Positions 37,501 through 49,520 of a stretch of 64,000 nt of DNA are shown here, piece by piece. The stretch lies in NCBI GenBank assembly GCA_019671135.1, contig JAHRHY010000007.1, positions 1,922,001 to 1,986,000 on the forward strand, written 5' to 3'. The number at the start of each line of letters is the position of its first letter. Position 1 is the stretch's first letter. The DNA comes from Linnemannia hyalina. Lineage: Eukaryota > Mortierellomycota > Mortierellomycetes > Mortierellales > Mortierellaceae. Under the pieces are notes generated by a model. The model saw nothing but the letters and a program-made list of their open reading frames with translations. It was not told where the DNA came from and searched no databases. A program made the translations under genes and the position numbers.

Positions 37501-38863
37501 AGTGCTCGACACCAAAGCTTTCCATTGACGTAGATGACAGATGCTGCTGGAGAGAGTCCTGAGAACGTCCGTTCGTGGCCCTGTGGAGATGCTGTTGAGA
37601 TTGAGAGCCATCGCTACTCAATGTTGGCAGTCGAGATAATGCTGCCGCCTCCGCTGCCTCCGCTTCCTTGACCATGCGATCCACATCCCAAATACAGCTC
37701 AGCTCCTCGACCTTGTCCACGAACCGATACTTGTCGTGCTTTGATCGCCGTGGGCGTGAGTGTCCTGCATCCATGGAGACCTTCCCGTCGTTGCCTGACC
37801 TGGGCGTGGATGTTGCTTTGACTCGTGGAAGCACCTCCCTCAACTTTTGCAACCGGTTCACTGGGTGACCAGCCTTGATCGACCGAAATAGCTCCGAATA
37901 CCGCGCTTCGAGGGAACTCTTGCATTGGTTTGACAGCTGAAGCGACTTTTCCGACGGTATGAATTGAAGTGCTAATGTGGAATCCACGAGAGCGATACAG
38001 TAAGTGATCTATTCCAACTCGTCTTCTTGTTGTATTTACTCACCATTTGCACGCATGATCACCACTCCTATTTTTTCTCTTGCACATCCATGTTCGTCTC
38101 GACTGTACAACCATAATTTACCTGTAGAGGGGTCGTTTGTTGATAGAGAGGCCACGCGCGGTCGTTTCTGTGCCGGGTTGTTGTGCTCCACTCGCTTTTT
38201 GGTCATTTCTGTGAGCTTGAAGACATGGTCGTCATCAATCGATTCGACAAGGCTCTGGATACTGTTGGACGGCTCCATTTGCGACGTGGGAGGGAATCCT
38301 TGGTCGGCTGTGTAGCTGTTGTTGTTACTATTCTTTGGTTCAAACTCCCTCCGTTTGAACCCTGTTGGTCCATCCGATGATCCTCCTCCCCCTGCAGCAG
38401 CAAACAGACCGCTGTCGCTGTAGTTGTGGCTGTTGCTTCTGCTAACAGCCCCATCCAATTGCCATCCTCCCAGGGTCCTGTTATGCGTATCAACAATCCG
38501 ATCTGATCCTAAGACTCCTCCTCCTCCAAAGCCTCCTCCGCTTCGTTCTGGTGTTGCCGGAGAGTGGTGTCCGCCTGGTGGCGCGAGCCGCACTCCGCGC
38601 GGGGACTTTGAACTTGGAAGTGGGGAGGGTTGTTCGTTATAAGGGCCTAGCCAACCAGAAGGGGCTTGTTGATGGCGAGGAGAGGGTTCGGTGCGGACTC
38701 TTTGGCGACCAGTTGTTGCTGTGGGCGAGTCGTCTGGATGAGAGGGAGAGGAGGCATTATAGAGCTTGTTGGAAGAATGCTGCTGTTGGTGATGGTGGTG
38801 GATGGGTCGTTGAGAGTGTGGTGTTGTTGTTGATGAGGGTCCTGAGTCGTGTGTGTGGTTCAT
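34534..38863 (-). CDS. Unrecognised large protein with C-terminal membrane anchor
   Basis: I do not recognise the family. Exons on the - strand: 38863-38044, 37971-36641, 36541-36278, 36176-35747, 35660-34534; the sum is 3972 nt, an intact frame of 1323 residues. Residues 1-200 are low complexity (His/Gln/Ser/Gly/Pro). A conserved-looking patch follows, spanning VFKLTEMTKKRVEHNNP, KLWLYSRDEHGCAREK and LEARYSELFRSIKAGHPVNR, then Trp/Arg-containing KYRFVDKVEELSCIWDVDRM. A long Ser/Gln-rich linker leads to RSSLRRFTDKMMWKRGHKPL, a helical coiled-coil-like region (~1130-1220) and a hydrophobic hairpin or anchor at ~1222-1258 (MDILLIMLSWVIRGLFYIVE). The tail is acidic/Ala-rich. The architecture suggests a cytosolic scaffold or tether anchored in a membrane such as the ER. 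It is separated from the UPF0014 gene by only 279 bp. Confidence 0.72.
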
Positions 38864-39324
38864 TGTTTCTCCTTTGTTAAGAACAAGTCAGAGAAAGTGT
38901 CTTTTGGTGTGAGAGTGCGTAAGTGTTGGGAATGGGGGCGTCGTGAAGGTGAATGTCGGTGAGGAGGAGGAGGGAGCAAACAGGTAGTGAGGCAGAGTGG
39001 AGTGAGGAGTGGAGCGGTGATGAACAGATTTAGAGAGAGAGAGAGAGTGAGAGACAGAGAGAGCTGGTAAGGTGGGAGCACACACAAAGATAGATTGGTA
39101 CTTCAGTGAAATGAATAAAAGATGTGTCCGCCTGCATTCATTTCTTTTATCACACACTTATCACACACCAGCAGTCACCGCACTTGCACTAGGCTTTGAC
39201 ATCGGAATATCGGGGCTGTTGCATGCCAACTTAACCTATCCACCCAGCCGTTCCTTTCTTTCATTATTTTCAAATGTTTTATTTCCTTCTTGAAGTCCAA
39301 CACGAACTGACAAAAAAAGGGTGC
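38864..39324. other. Intergenic region upstream of the large anchored protein gene
   Basis: Contains a GA-rich microsatellite (39030-39063) equivalent to a CT-rich promoter tract for the - strand gene starting at 38863. No coding sequence seen. Confidence 0.55.
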
Positions 39325-41274
39325 TCAAAAGAATCCTCTGTTGACACCTCCCGAGGAGAGAGACGACAAACCGCCGTGCTGGGCATTTTGCATACGAAGC
39401 ATCGCCATCCGCTGCTCCTCATCGTGAAGTTGTGCCATCCGCTGCTGCTGTTCCCTCAGCACACGCTCTGCCGCCAAAATGTTGTCCGAATAAAGGTTAC
39501 CACGGTTACGCAGCCTGGAAAACGGAAAGGGATAGGATACGGTAAAAGAGAACATAAGATGAGTTTTAAGCCTTCTTACAAAACCAGTAGCAAACACAAG
39601 GCAATTGCTGAACTTACGTTCCGTGGACAGCGCTCGTCAAGAGCTTCATAGGTCCTGCAATTGAACTTGGCACACGGCTGACATTGTTTGGTGTCTCATC
39701 ATGGATGATCGCCTCAGCCCGCATCGTAACTCGAAGAACCTGGTCTGTTGGATCACGAAAAGAGAAGGGACAATATTAGTTTCTCTCCTGAACAAACCTA
39801 AAGCCAGCTGTCCTTAGCCTACTACATTTCGCTAAACAGAAGGATGTCTTACTGTTGTCTGCCTTCTTGCCGTTCAGATTTTCAATTGCAGCCATGCCTG
39901 CTGCCTTCCTTGCATAGGTCACCTGTGCAAATCCATTAGCGCAGCCGCACGATCTAATCTCTCCGAATCTGGAGCACACATACTAATCAACCAAAACAAT
40001 ATAATATATAACATCAGTTAGGGATGCTTCCAAAGTAAAAAAGAGGAACTTGTCAATATACAGAAGAGACATACCTTCACGTCATCGGTGGTGGTGCCAG
40101 GGTCAAGGTTCTCGATCTCAATCGTCACAGGTCCGCTCTCGCCACGGAAGGCGACAGACTGTTGTCCTGGTGCAGATCCCTTAATGGCGATTGGATTGTT
40201 GTCTACCTCCATGTCCAGATCCATAGACATCGAGGAAGAGGTGGCCGCAGGAGGAGCCCGTCCAGCTGGTCTGTTATCCTGACGCGCAACTGACTCTGGC
40301 ACCCTGGGGTAGGCTTCTTGTCTCCTGACGTTATTTGCGTTGTTGTTGTTAGTGTTGTTGTTGTGGGCGGGGCTGTTGTGGTTGTTGTGGTTGTTGTTGT
40401 GACTAGTGAGGTTGATGGGGTTGTTGATATTGTTTTTGTTGTTGTTGGTGGGGATGCTGATACGACTATTGAGATTTCCGGAGCGAGTTTCCTGGTGTGG
40501 GTTGTTTCCTCCACGATCACGATGATCGCCTGAGTGTTGATGAGTAGGGTGCCTGTCAACTTGACGGCCACCAGAGGGATTACCGGGTCCTCTACGGTTG
40601 TCCACGCCGCGGTTTCCACTCGTGTGTGCCGAAGTTTCTGGAATCCTGGGACCGGTTGGGATGCGCTCATCTCGTCTGTTATTAGAAGCGGCGGCGGCTT
40701 TGGCTTTGGCAGCGGCAGTGGCGGAGGTAAGACCTTCACGTTTGATCTGCTGAGTGGTGACCATGCGCATGGAATTTGTCGTCAAAGGCCCTGTGGGTTG
40801 CTGTTGCTGTTGCTGTTTCTTGCCAGTGGTGATTCCGACTTTGCGGTTGACAGTGACGAGTTTGAGGTTGGTTGCTGGTTTGGGGATGTATCCTGCGGTG
40901 AAGATTTCCTTGATGGGCGCCTTGGCAGCCTTGAACGACGCCGTGAACAACGCAGTCTCCTTCTTGACCTTTGGAGCCTATTCCAGGTGCAAGTATAACG
41001 CCATCAGCTGTCTTGTACATCGAGTTGCTCGTTGATGTTGTAGTTGTGTGCAGAGTGTTGCTGTCTAGGCCATTCAACTTACCGCGTAGGGTGAGTTGGG
41101 TTTGGCGGTTCTGATGGCTCTATCGGTCCTGATGGCAGCCCTGGACTTGACGCCTCCTGCCTGCTTCTTTGGGATCTTTGTGTCCTTGGCTGGAGTGGAC
41201 TTGCCCTTCATTTTCTTCTTCTGATCGCGCTGCCTTTTGATGAGGTCGTCGAGGCTCTGGTCGATTTGGTTCAT
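39325..41274 (-). CDS. RRM protein, REF/ALY (Yra1/Mlo3)-like mRNA export adaptor candidate
   Basis: Exons on the - strand: 41274-41083, 40977-40075, 39982-39853, 39744-39618, 39514-39325; 513 residues. The N-terminus MNQIDQSLDDLIKRQR looks like the short UAP56/Sub2-binding motif (LDDxI) of REF/ALY export adaptors, followed by a Lys-rich stretch. A long linker (about residues 120-290) is Arg/Gly-containing and then Asn/His-rich. One RRM spans roughly 348-425: VTIEIENLDPGTTTDDV, a GFAQVTYARKAAGMAAIENL RNP1-like part and QVLRVTMRAE. The C-terminus contains a Gln/Arg/Met-rich helix (LREQQQRMAQLHDEEQRM) and ends GFF. Expected role: nuclear mRNA packaging and export. The RRM is secure; the REF/ALY assignment rests on the N-terminal motif. 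Confidence 0.78.
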
Positions 41275-42230
41275 GGCTGTTAGTCTGTCTGTCGGTTGAT
41301 TCAGTTGATCGGTGAAGTGGGTGGGTGAGTGGGCGGAAAGGAATGAAAAAAGAGAGGGAGAGAGAGATAAAAGGGAAAGCGGGGGGGGTGAGTAAACCAA
41401 TGGAGGGGTGAGGTGAGCAGAGAGCAACAAACAGGTTGTTGCCCTTGGCCGCACCACTCACAAATCGCGTACAAGAAGCAGTCTCTTTATCCCTTCTTTC
41501 TATCAATTAAGGGTTCTCGTCGCACTCCTTGACCCCTGGATCCCTTCGTTGCATTTGAAGCTCCGCCATTCTTTTTTTCTCTCCACTCTACCTTGTCTGT
41601 TTTGAATGCTACCTCGTACAATTAACCTAGAAAGGGATGTACAACTTCCGTTCTCCGTGTATCTCTGTACCAACAAACAATCGACTGGAGCAAGTCAATT
41701 CGCTGCACGAAGGCAATGAGCACGGAGACACACACACACCACACACACATCATTCATTCTGCAAAGGTGGAGAAATGAAGGAACAAAGGTAAACACTAAT
41801 GAATGAGGATATCAAAAAGTTAACTAGCACCCATAGGCCTCGATTGATTCATTGCCACATGGCTCCCCATCTCTCTTCTTAAGCTATCCTCTTTAGACAT
41901 CTTGACTGTGTTTTTCCGCTTTCTCGGCTACTTGGATGTCGAACATTCCTCCTTGGCCATCACACCCCCATGGCTCTTTCAGGATGACAAAAAACGTAAG
42001 TAGAAGGAAGGTTGGCCGTACTGTACAATGGGAAATAAACTTTATATTGCCTATGAACGGTTGAAACAGTAAGCACGGTGGGCAGAGGTAGAGGGAGGGC
42101 TTTGAACATGACTACAAGTCTCGCATGGCCCTTCCCACCCGAAGCAAAGATGATCCGAGTTCAATGAAAAGACATGGTGCGCGAATAAATTGTATTTTGT
42201 TTTTCAATCAGTCGTGTTTTCTCACCTTAC

Positions 42231-42332
42231 CACCGCGTTTCTTCACTCTGCCACCATGTTTCTTCACTCTACTACTACCATGTTTCTTCACTCTATCACC
42301 ACGTTTGTTCAATCTACTACCACGTTTCTTTT
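42231..42332. repeat. Degenerate 21-24-bp tandem repeat, about 5 copies
   Basis: Units begin CACCGCGTTTCTTCACTC, CACCATGTTTCTTCACTC, TACCATGTTTCTTCACTC, CACCACGTTTGTTCAATC and TACCACGTTTCTT. Spacing varies through insertion of ACTAC-like triplets. Confidence 0.8.
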
Positions 42333-43859
42333 CTTCCTGTTCTCTTCCTTTGGTGATGGATATTTTTTTTATTCTTTCGCACAACATACACGAACACTCA
42401 CCTCTTTCTTCTACTATCCATTCATTGCGGAGACATCTCTTTCAGCTTTTTTTTATTATTAGGGACGCGTAAAGGTGTCTATCACATTTTGTATTAGTGC
42501 CCTTCTTGCTCCAGGGCCAGGACAGAGAGACACGCAGACAGGAAGGCAGGATTAGGATTCAAGTCATATGGTATGGGACCAAGAAATACCACCATCAGGG
42601 CTATCCCTTTGTCTCATCTCATCGCAATGTTATGTGCACCGGGCACCCCTCTAGTCAGCCTCCCTCCTCAATCGTCATTCAAGATTATCCTCTCCAACGT
42701 GGTCTTGGACTCTACTCCTGCACTTTACCCAAGCTTGTTCGATACACATTCTAGTTCTTTGAACAAATAACCACACTACCATTTTCAAAGTACATACATA
42801 GTCATCGCTTGCTTGGGTTACCTGCTGCTGAACGAGGGCCATTCACAGAAACGAGATCCGTAGATGTGCTGCCGACAACCTACGGAAGCGAAATCCGTAG
42901 GCACTGGAGAAGGGCGTTCCTGAGAAATAAGAAGCTCACGCGCCCTCGCGCATTCTCACGGATCTATAGAAGCACGTTCTGTGTTTGTTTGTTTTCCTTT
43001 AATTTCTGGCGTTCTTGGGAGGGACATTGGTCAGCCTGCAACGCTGTAGTCATACCATGTACGTGGGTATGGAAGGGAATGGGGAAAAGGAAAGGGAAGG
43101 TACAGAATGAAGCACAAAAATTTGTCTCTCTCCACCTTCTTGGAATTCCTTCTCTCCGGCAAGGTTTACTTCACAATGCACATCTACCTTCTGCAGAAGC
43201 ACGAAAAAAACGTCAATGGCGAACAAGCTTTGCAAATGGTCAGCCCTGTCCCTCTGGATCGACTCCGATTGGACACAAGAACGACACAAGAACGACACAC
43301 ACACACGCCCTTCTTTCCTTTAATCCAAAACTGCATCGATGGGGCTCGGTCTCCTTTCTCTTCTTTTGGTCCGACGGTCGGTCAGAATGAGGCGTTATCG
43401 TTTTTTTTTTTTTTTTTTGTGAGCCATTTTTGTTGCTTTTCGGTAACTGACGATAGTGCGTACAAAAAAAAAGGAAGAAAGAAAGGAAAAGAGGAAGGGT
43501 CAATCCTCGGTAATAAGCTCGGCGGACAAGGCGTTTGTTGATTTGTTCTTTCGATGCGCTTCTCCTATACCTGTCGCCGTAGAACAACAACCTGTGAGTG
43601 TGTCATGGACTAGTATTACAGGTAGATTTGTTTTGAACTCGACGTGGTGAATACTGTAACTGTTGGAAGAAAAGGAGGAACATGCAAGAAGAAATGAGGG
43701 TGGATGGATAGAAATGTAGAATAAAGGGATGAGTGTATGAACTGCCTGCGAGAGAAGAACACCCACATTATCTCACATCCATTTATCTGGTCATCGAGGA
43801 GAGATGTAGTCCTTAGAAAATAATAACAACAAACGGTTGGTTGCTCTTGAGAGAGGACA

Positions 43860-44640
43860 GGTATAGAGGCGATTGGAGATGGCTTAATGAGCATTGAGTG
43901 ATCAGTAGAAAAAAGTAACGGAAAACAACAAAGCCCAAGAAAAAAACCTTTGAAGCTAATGGATCTGTTTCCTATTCGCCAGCGTTCATGAATGCAATGA
44001 ATGAAAGAAAGGATGGGTATATTCTCTGCTTGTCAAAAAGAATATTCATCTGATGTGTTGTATCGATCTGGTCTGTCACCGTGGACATTGAATAATGAGG
44101 AATGCCTGAGTCTTGGGTGGAAAGGACAGAGAATCGATGAGGCGATTGGACCGAGAAAGTACACAGGAAGAAACAGGGCAGAGTCGCTTAATGAGAATTG
44201 AATGGCTCAAGAGAATAACAGGCAGTTGAATACAACAAAGAAAACAAGAAGAGAGCTCTGGGATAATGGATTTGCTTCCTATTCGTTAACACTCAGGGAT
44301 TGACAACTCCTCTGTTGCGGAAGATTCATATGCTATCTGATATTCAAATATCTGGCTGCTGTGGAAAAGGGCATGCAGACAAGAGATGTGATTATGGGAG
44401 AACGCCAGAGTCTTGGGAAAAAAGGATAGAGAATCGACGAGCGGCTGGATCAACAAAAATGAATACCAAGAGAAACTGTTCAAAGTCAAAGACTAAAAAA
44501 CTTCGATGGGATAGCTCTATGGGCATTGAGTGGTTCAAGAGCAAAAGAACAAGATGAATAACAAACACAAGGGAGGTGAACTCTGGGACAATGGATCTGA
44601 TTCCTATTCGTTGGCAACCAGGGAACAATGGATTTCTAAG
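43860..44640 (+). repeat. Degenerate tandem repeat, unit about 300-325 bp
   Basis: Landmarks recur in order. AATGGATCTG-TTCCTATTCG-like starts are at 43958, 44265 and 44590. GAGTCTTGGG followed by AGAGAATCGA occurs at 44108 and 44408. GCATTGAGTGGTTCAAGAG-like motifs are at about 43890, 44195 and 44523. GAGGCGATTGGA occurs near 43866 and 44139. Copies are diverged with small indels, so this is an old duplication of unknown origin. Confidence 0.7.
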
Positions 44641-47019
44641 AAGATCCATGGACATCAACAACAAAACTCAATAGTAATTGTAATAGTAATAGTAATAGTA
44701 TAAGCAAAAAAAACAATAGCAATAAACAAACGATGCCATCGATCAAGTCAGTATTACCAAGATGAACACATTTAGAGTGGCAATGGGCGAAAAAGGAAGC
44801 AGGAGAGGCGAAAAAGGAAGGAGGATATACCGAGAGAGGGGGGCGTCGTGTACGGTACACACACTTACACCAGTGGCAAATGGTTCTAGGAACAGCAGCA
44901 TTGGGGATATGGAAATGGACGATAGACCATGAGGAGATAAAAAATGGATGGTCATTCGAGACATGCACTGTCACATACATCCTCGGATCCCATGCCGAGC
45001 TCCTTCGTCTGACCGGCCTTGCCTGATTGGACAACGGTGCTCGCTCGCGCGTGACAAAAAAAGGACCAGGACTTTGTCTTCCGTTCTAGTATGCCCTTTT
45101 GTACCCTGTTCGCTGTACCAATCGATACTGGGCTGAAGGATAAGTAGGGAAAAAGAGAGAGGGTGCGTAACAAGGTAAAGCAAAATTGGAATTAAGGTTA
45201 CAGGTGCATCCTCGGTAACGATGGAATCTCAAGAAATGTTCCGTCGATTTACTCCCTCTCATTTGAGCTCTCATTTTTCATTGTGGGTCCGTTCATTCCC
45301 CTTCTTATTCTCTCGCTATCCCTGTATCTCTGTGCTGGGCAGTCTAAACGCCTTTACCTTCGGTGCAAGTTTGGTCCGCTTCCTTGGGGAGGGAGACAGT
45401 ATGCAGTACCCATAGGATTCCTCTATTCCTCTCTTGCTCATCGTGATCGAGTGTTCTCGCCTCATGGGCGGAGGGATGCCCAAAACACAACAATTTAGTG
45501 AGCTACGAATCTTTGGAAATGTACGCTATCCCGCACTTCCCCTCATATCCCCGTGGTTCATCCCTCTTGAGAGAACTCGATAGGGCAACAAGTACTTTCC
45601 TGAGTCATGTGCACCCTTTTTGCATCCTCCACCCATCGGCTCTTCCATTCCTTCGGAGTAGTCTATTATTCTCGTTTCTCGTCCGCGCTTTCATGGAATG
45701 ACCGCCGATTGAACTACTTTCCAATGGTATCCGCTCCTGGTTGGATGTACCACCCTTCACATAGAGGCCATGAAAACTTTGGTGTGAATGAGCCAAATGA
45801 GAAGCATGGCTGCATCGCGCGAACAATGAAATGTACATGTACCAGTAACCTGTCTAGGCTCACACAATGGTCGCCTCCCGACTATGACCCGCTCACACAT
45901 CCCAAATGTGCGAAATGAAATGACCAAACGGGCAGCACATAACACGCAGAGACACAAGCAATACACAAACGAACAAACAAATATACCAAAACAAACAGAC
46001 ACAATCAAAGCCAATGCAAGCCAAACCACAAACTTCAATTTTGGATTATCTCGACTGTTCAACGAAGAGACGAAAAAAAAGGATGCTAAAACTTTATTCG
46101 ATCAGTGGTGGGAAGAGAGGTATGTGGATGGTTGGTTCTGTCTTTTTTGTAGGGGTTCTGTACAACCCATCCCCATCCCCGCCGAGAAAAAAGACAGCTG
46201 TATGGTGCAGTAGGAAGAATGGGCTTCTCACAGAGTTCTTTTGGATACGAAGAAACAAAGAAGAAAGAAAACACGCGGAAAGCGGGTTATGGATCCACTT
46301 TCTGAAGAGACAAAAAAGCGAGAACCTTTAAAACAGGAAGATCAAAAGTTGGGTCTAAATCAGAGACCGATTAGGTCTGCGAGTGATTGATGGTTGCGCT
46401 ATGGTTGAATGAGGGATCGCCGAGGACGGTGTCCTTTCAGGTGTGATCATCAGTCGTCGTCGTCGTCGTTCGCGTTTTGTCTCTTACAGAATTGTACATC
46501 TACCTTTTTTCCTCAAGTCCAGACCTGTCCTGGAGGACTATGGATCGAAGGTGAGACATTTTAGACGTCCCCTTGGGCGTGGCAGTATTGATATTACAGA
46601 CTGAGCCCGCCTCGCTGGAAGTTACCGAGGATTCCGCCATTTTTTGTGTTGTTGTTAGCGTCGATTTCACCTTTTATTTCTTTGTTGATGTGAGGGTACA
46701 CAACCTTGTTTTCCCTTGTCCTATGATTCACCAGTTCGCCCTGCAGGCAAAAAACAACAACACTGTGTTTGAGTATTCCTCTTACTCTTCTGTCTCTCTG
46801 TCTCTGTGTCCACAATGCGCCGTGTGATGATTGATGACCCTCAATATTGCCCCTTGTCCCTTTGCCCATTCATTTGTTTTTCTTGTGTTGTTTTTTTTTC
46901 CCTCAGGCCCGTTGCTGAGAAAAAACAATCCCTTCAGAAACTCCCAGCGCCACCTCTCGTTTGCAAAAACACCCGGCTGACTGTTTTCTGAACAATATTG
47001 AGCCCTCTTTATTTTTTCT

Positions 47020-47152
47020 CTATAAAAGAGACTCATCTCCCCACTTCCTTTATATCTTTGTCTACGGCTGCCCTTTCCACTCCTCACCCAACAAGACCCT
47101 CTCCCCCCTTCCTCCTCCCTCCTATCCGCCCCCTTCCCTTACTTTCTCTACC
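47020..47152 (+). promoter_or_regulatory. TATA box and CT-rich leader of the first OPT gene
   Basis: TATAAAA lies at 47020-47026, about 130 bp before the ATG at 47153. It is followed by a strongly pyrimidine-rich stretch (about 47030-47150), the arrangement typical of highly expressed fungal genes. Confidence 0.6.
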
Positions 47153-49520
47153 ATGGCCGACAAGCAGGAATTCTCTGCTGACAAAGAATTCATCGACGAG
47201 AAGTTCGACATCGAGCGTCAGTCCGTCGTCCTCGAGGAAGAGGAGAACTCTCCCATTCCCGAGGTCGCCGCCATTGTCTCCAACAAGGATGACCCCACCA
47301 TCCCCGTCATGACCTTCCGTTACTACCTCATGGCTGTCGTCTTTGCCTGCATCCTCTCCTTCTTCAACCAGTTCTTGTAAGTCTCCTCTTCATTTCCTTT
47401 ACATCATACTTATTGCTGAACCAGTCACAGCTACAGCAACATCCTCCTTACAAAATATATTCTCGTTATTACTTCTCCTCCTTAGCTGGTTCCGTACCCA
47501 CCCCATGACCATCTCCACCTTGGTCATCCAGTTGCTCTCTTACCCCTTCGGAAAGTTCTTGGCTCGCGTCCTCCCCGCTGGTCGCCTCAACCCCGGTCCC
47601 TTCAACATCAAGGAGCACGTCTTGGTCGCCTTGACTGCCAACTGCGCTGGTGGTGTTGCATACGCTGTCGATATCACCGTCATCCAGAGGGTCTGGTATG
47701 ATCAAGACTATGGTTTCCTTGCCAACTTGTTCCTCATCCTTACCACCCAGATGTTGGGTTACGGAATGGCCGGTGTTCTCCGTCGCTACCTCGTCTACCC
47801 CGCTGCCATGATCTGGCCCGCCAACTTGGTCCAAGTCGCCTTGTTCAACACCCTCCACAAGGATGAAGACCTCCTGCCCGGCCAGTGGTCTCGCTTCAAG
47901 TTCTTCTGCATTGCCACCGTTGCCATGTTCTTGTACCAGTGGATCCCTGGTTTCCTTTTCCCCGTCCTCTCCTCCATCGCCTGGGTCTGCTGGATCAATC
48001 CCAAGAACCACATTCTCTCGACCATCGGTGGTGACCGCGGTCTCGGTGTCGGTGCCATCTCTCTCGACTGGAACAACATTGTTTCTTTCTTGGGTTCTCC
48101 CTTGATCGTTCCCTGGTGGGCTCAGGTCAACATTGCCATGGGTTTCTTCTTGATCGCCTGGGTCATGGTCCCCATTGCCTACTTCACCAACCTCTGGGAG
48201 GCCCAGCGTTTCCCCATCCTTACTGCCAAACTTTTTACCACCGAGGGTGACACATTCGATACCAAGTATGTCCTCGAGAAAGGCACCATCAACATGGTCA
48301 AGTACGAGGAGCAGGGTCCCCTTCGCATTGCTACCTTCTTCGCTCTAACCTACGGTATCGGTTTCGCTGGTCTCTCGTCCATGATCACCCACACTTGGTT
48401 GTACCATCGCCACAAGTTGGTTGCCCAGTGGAAGCAGTCTCGCACTCAGTCCGAGGATATTCACCACAAGCTCATGCAGGCCTACCCCGAGGTTCCCGAC
48501 TGGTGGTACGGCGCCCTGTTCGTTATCATGACCGCCATTGCCCTCTTCACCTGCGAGTACTACAAATACATGCCCTGGTGGGCTGTCCTTTTGGCCATCC
48601 TCATCGCCGTTGTCTTTGCCCTCCCCGTCGGTCTCATCCAGGCCTTGACCAACCAGCAGCCCGGTCTTAACATTATCACAGAGTACGTTATTGGTTACAT
48701 CCTCCCCGGTGAGCCCATCCCCAACGTTACCTTCAAGACCCTTGGTTACATCTCCATGGCTCAGGCTATGCTGTTCACCTCGGATCTCAAGCTCGGTCAC
48801 TACATGAAGGTTCCTCCCAAGGCTATGTTCTGGGCCCAGCTCCTCGGTACCTTCATTGCCGGTCTCGTCAACTTGTTGACAGCCAACTGGCTCTTGGGCT
48901 CTCAGGAGGGTATCTGCACTGATAAAAACAAGCACTTCCAGTGCCCCTCGGCCAACACCTTCTTCTCTGCCTCGGTCATCTGGGGTGTCATTGCTCCCAA
49001 CCTGATGTTCGGTCCCTCCTCGATCTACAACGCCATCAACTACTTCTTCTTGATCGGTTTCGTCCTCCCCATTCCATTCTACTACCTCAAGAAGGCCTTC
49101 CCCAACACCTGGATGGACTTCATTCACATCCCCGTCCTGTTGGCAGCCACCGGAATGATGCCTCCCGCTCAGGCTTACCATTACACCAATTGGTTGGCTG
49201 TCGGTTTCGCCTTCCAGTTCTTTGCCCGCCGCTACCACCCCGAATGGCACTTGCGCTTCACCTATGTCTTGTCGGCTGCCTTTGACTCTGGTGTCGCCTT
49301 CATGGTTCTCGCCTCCTTCTTCATCTTCACCATCCGCGAGAAGGATATGGTCAAATGGTGGGGTAACCCTGCGGCCCCCATCTGCCGTCTTGATTCTTAC
49401 CCCTTGATCTCCCCCAAGAGCGGCAAGGTCGATCCTTGGGCCCCTGACCCCTCCGCTGAGGATGCTCCCATGTACGTCTTCCCCAAGGCCTACTACGCCT
49501 CCCCCGATGCCCGCCCTTAA
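47153..49520 (+). CDS. OPT-family oligopeptide transporter (paralog 1)
   Basis: Proton-coupled oligopeptide transporter of the OPT (isp4/Opt1-like) family, expected in the plasma membrane for uptake of tetra/pentapeptides or glutathione-type substrates. Exons 47153-47376 and 47486-49520; 752 residues. Family signatures: NPGPFNIKEH (the NPG motif), SYPFGKFLARVLP, DWNNIVSFLGSPLIVPWWAQ, EYVIGYILPGEP, and LKLGHYMKVPPKAMFWAQ, which is the KIPPR motif with V and K substitutions. Many hydrophobic spans cover the protein after residue ~55. The acidic N-terminus ends in ENSPIPEVAAIVSNKDDP, shared with the second OPT gene. Codon usage is strongly biased to C-ending codons plus TTG for Leu, and a TATA box is present, both suggesting high expression. 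AATAAA-like signals follow the stop. Confidence 0.95.

Larger units (their letters stand above)
41275..47152. other. 5.9-kb gene-poor region between RRM gene and first OPT gene
   Basis: No gene I can defend. Open frames up to 193 codons exist on both strands but lack recognisable motifs or splice-consistent neighbours. The region holds a degenerate 21-24-bp tandem repeat (42231-42332), a degenerate ~310-bp tandem repeat (43860-44640), a T18 run near 43400, an (AATAGT)n microsatellite at about 44672-44702, and a (CGT)n tract near 46454. The flanking genes are divergent, so both promoters lie here. Confidence 0.55.

Noticed and set aside
42809..43541. Open frames of 193 and 144 codons in the gene-poor region
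   Set aside because: No family resemblance, T18-derived Phe run in one, and no supporting splice structure; the segment around 43107-43280 reads somewhat protein-like, but I cannot support a gene.
47469..49250. Long antisense open frames (180 and 301 codons) over the first OPT gene
   Set aside because: Shadows caused by its strong C-ending codon bias; the sense frame is a clear transporter. The same applies to long + frames over URA2 and IML2.
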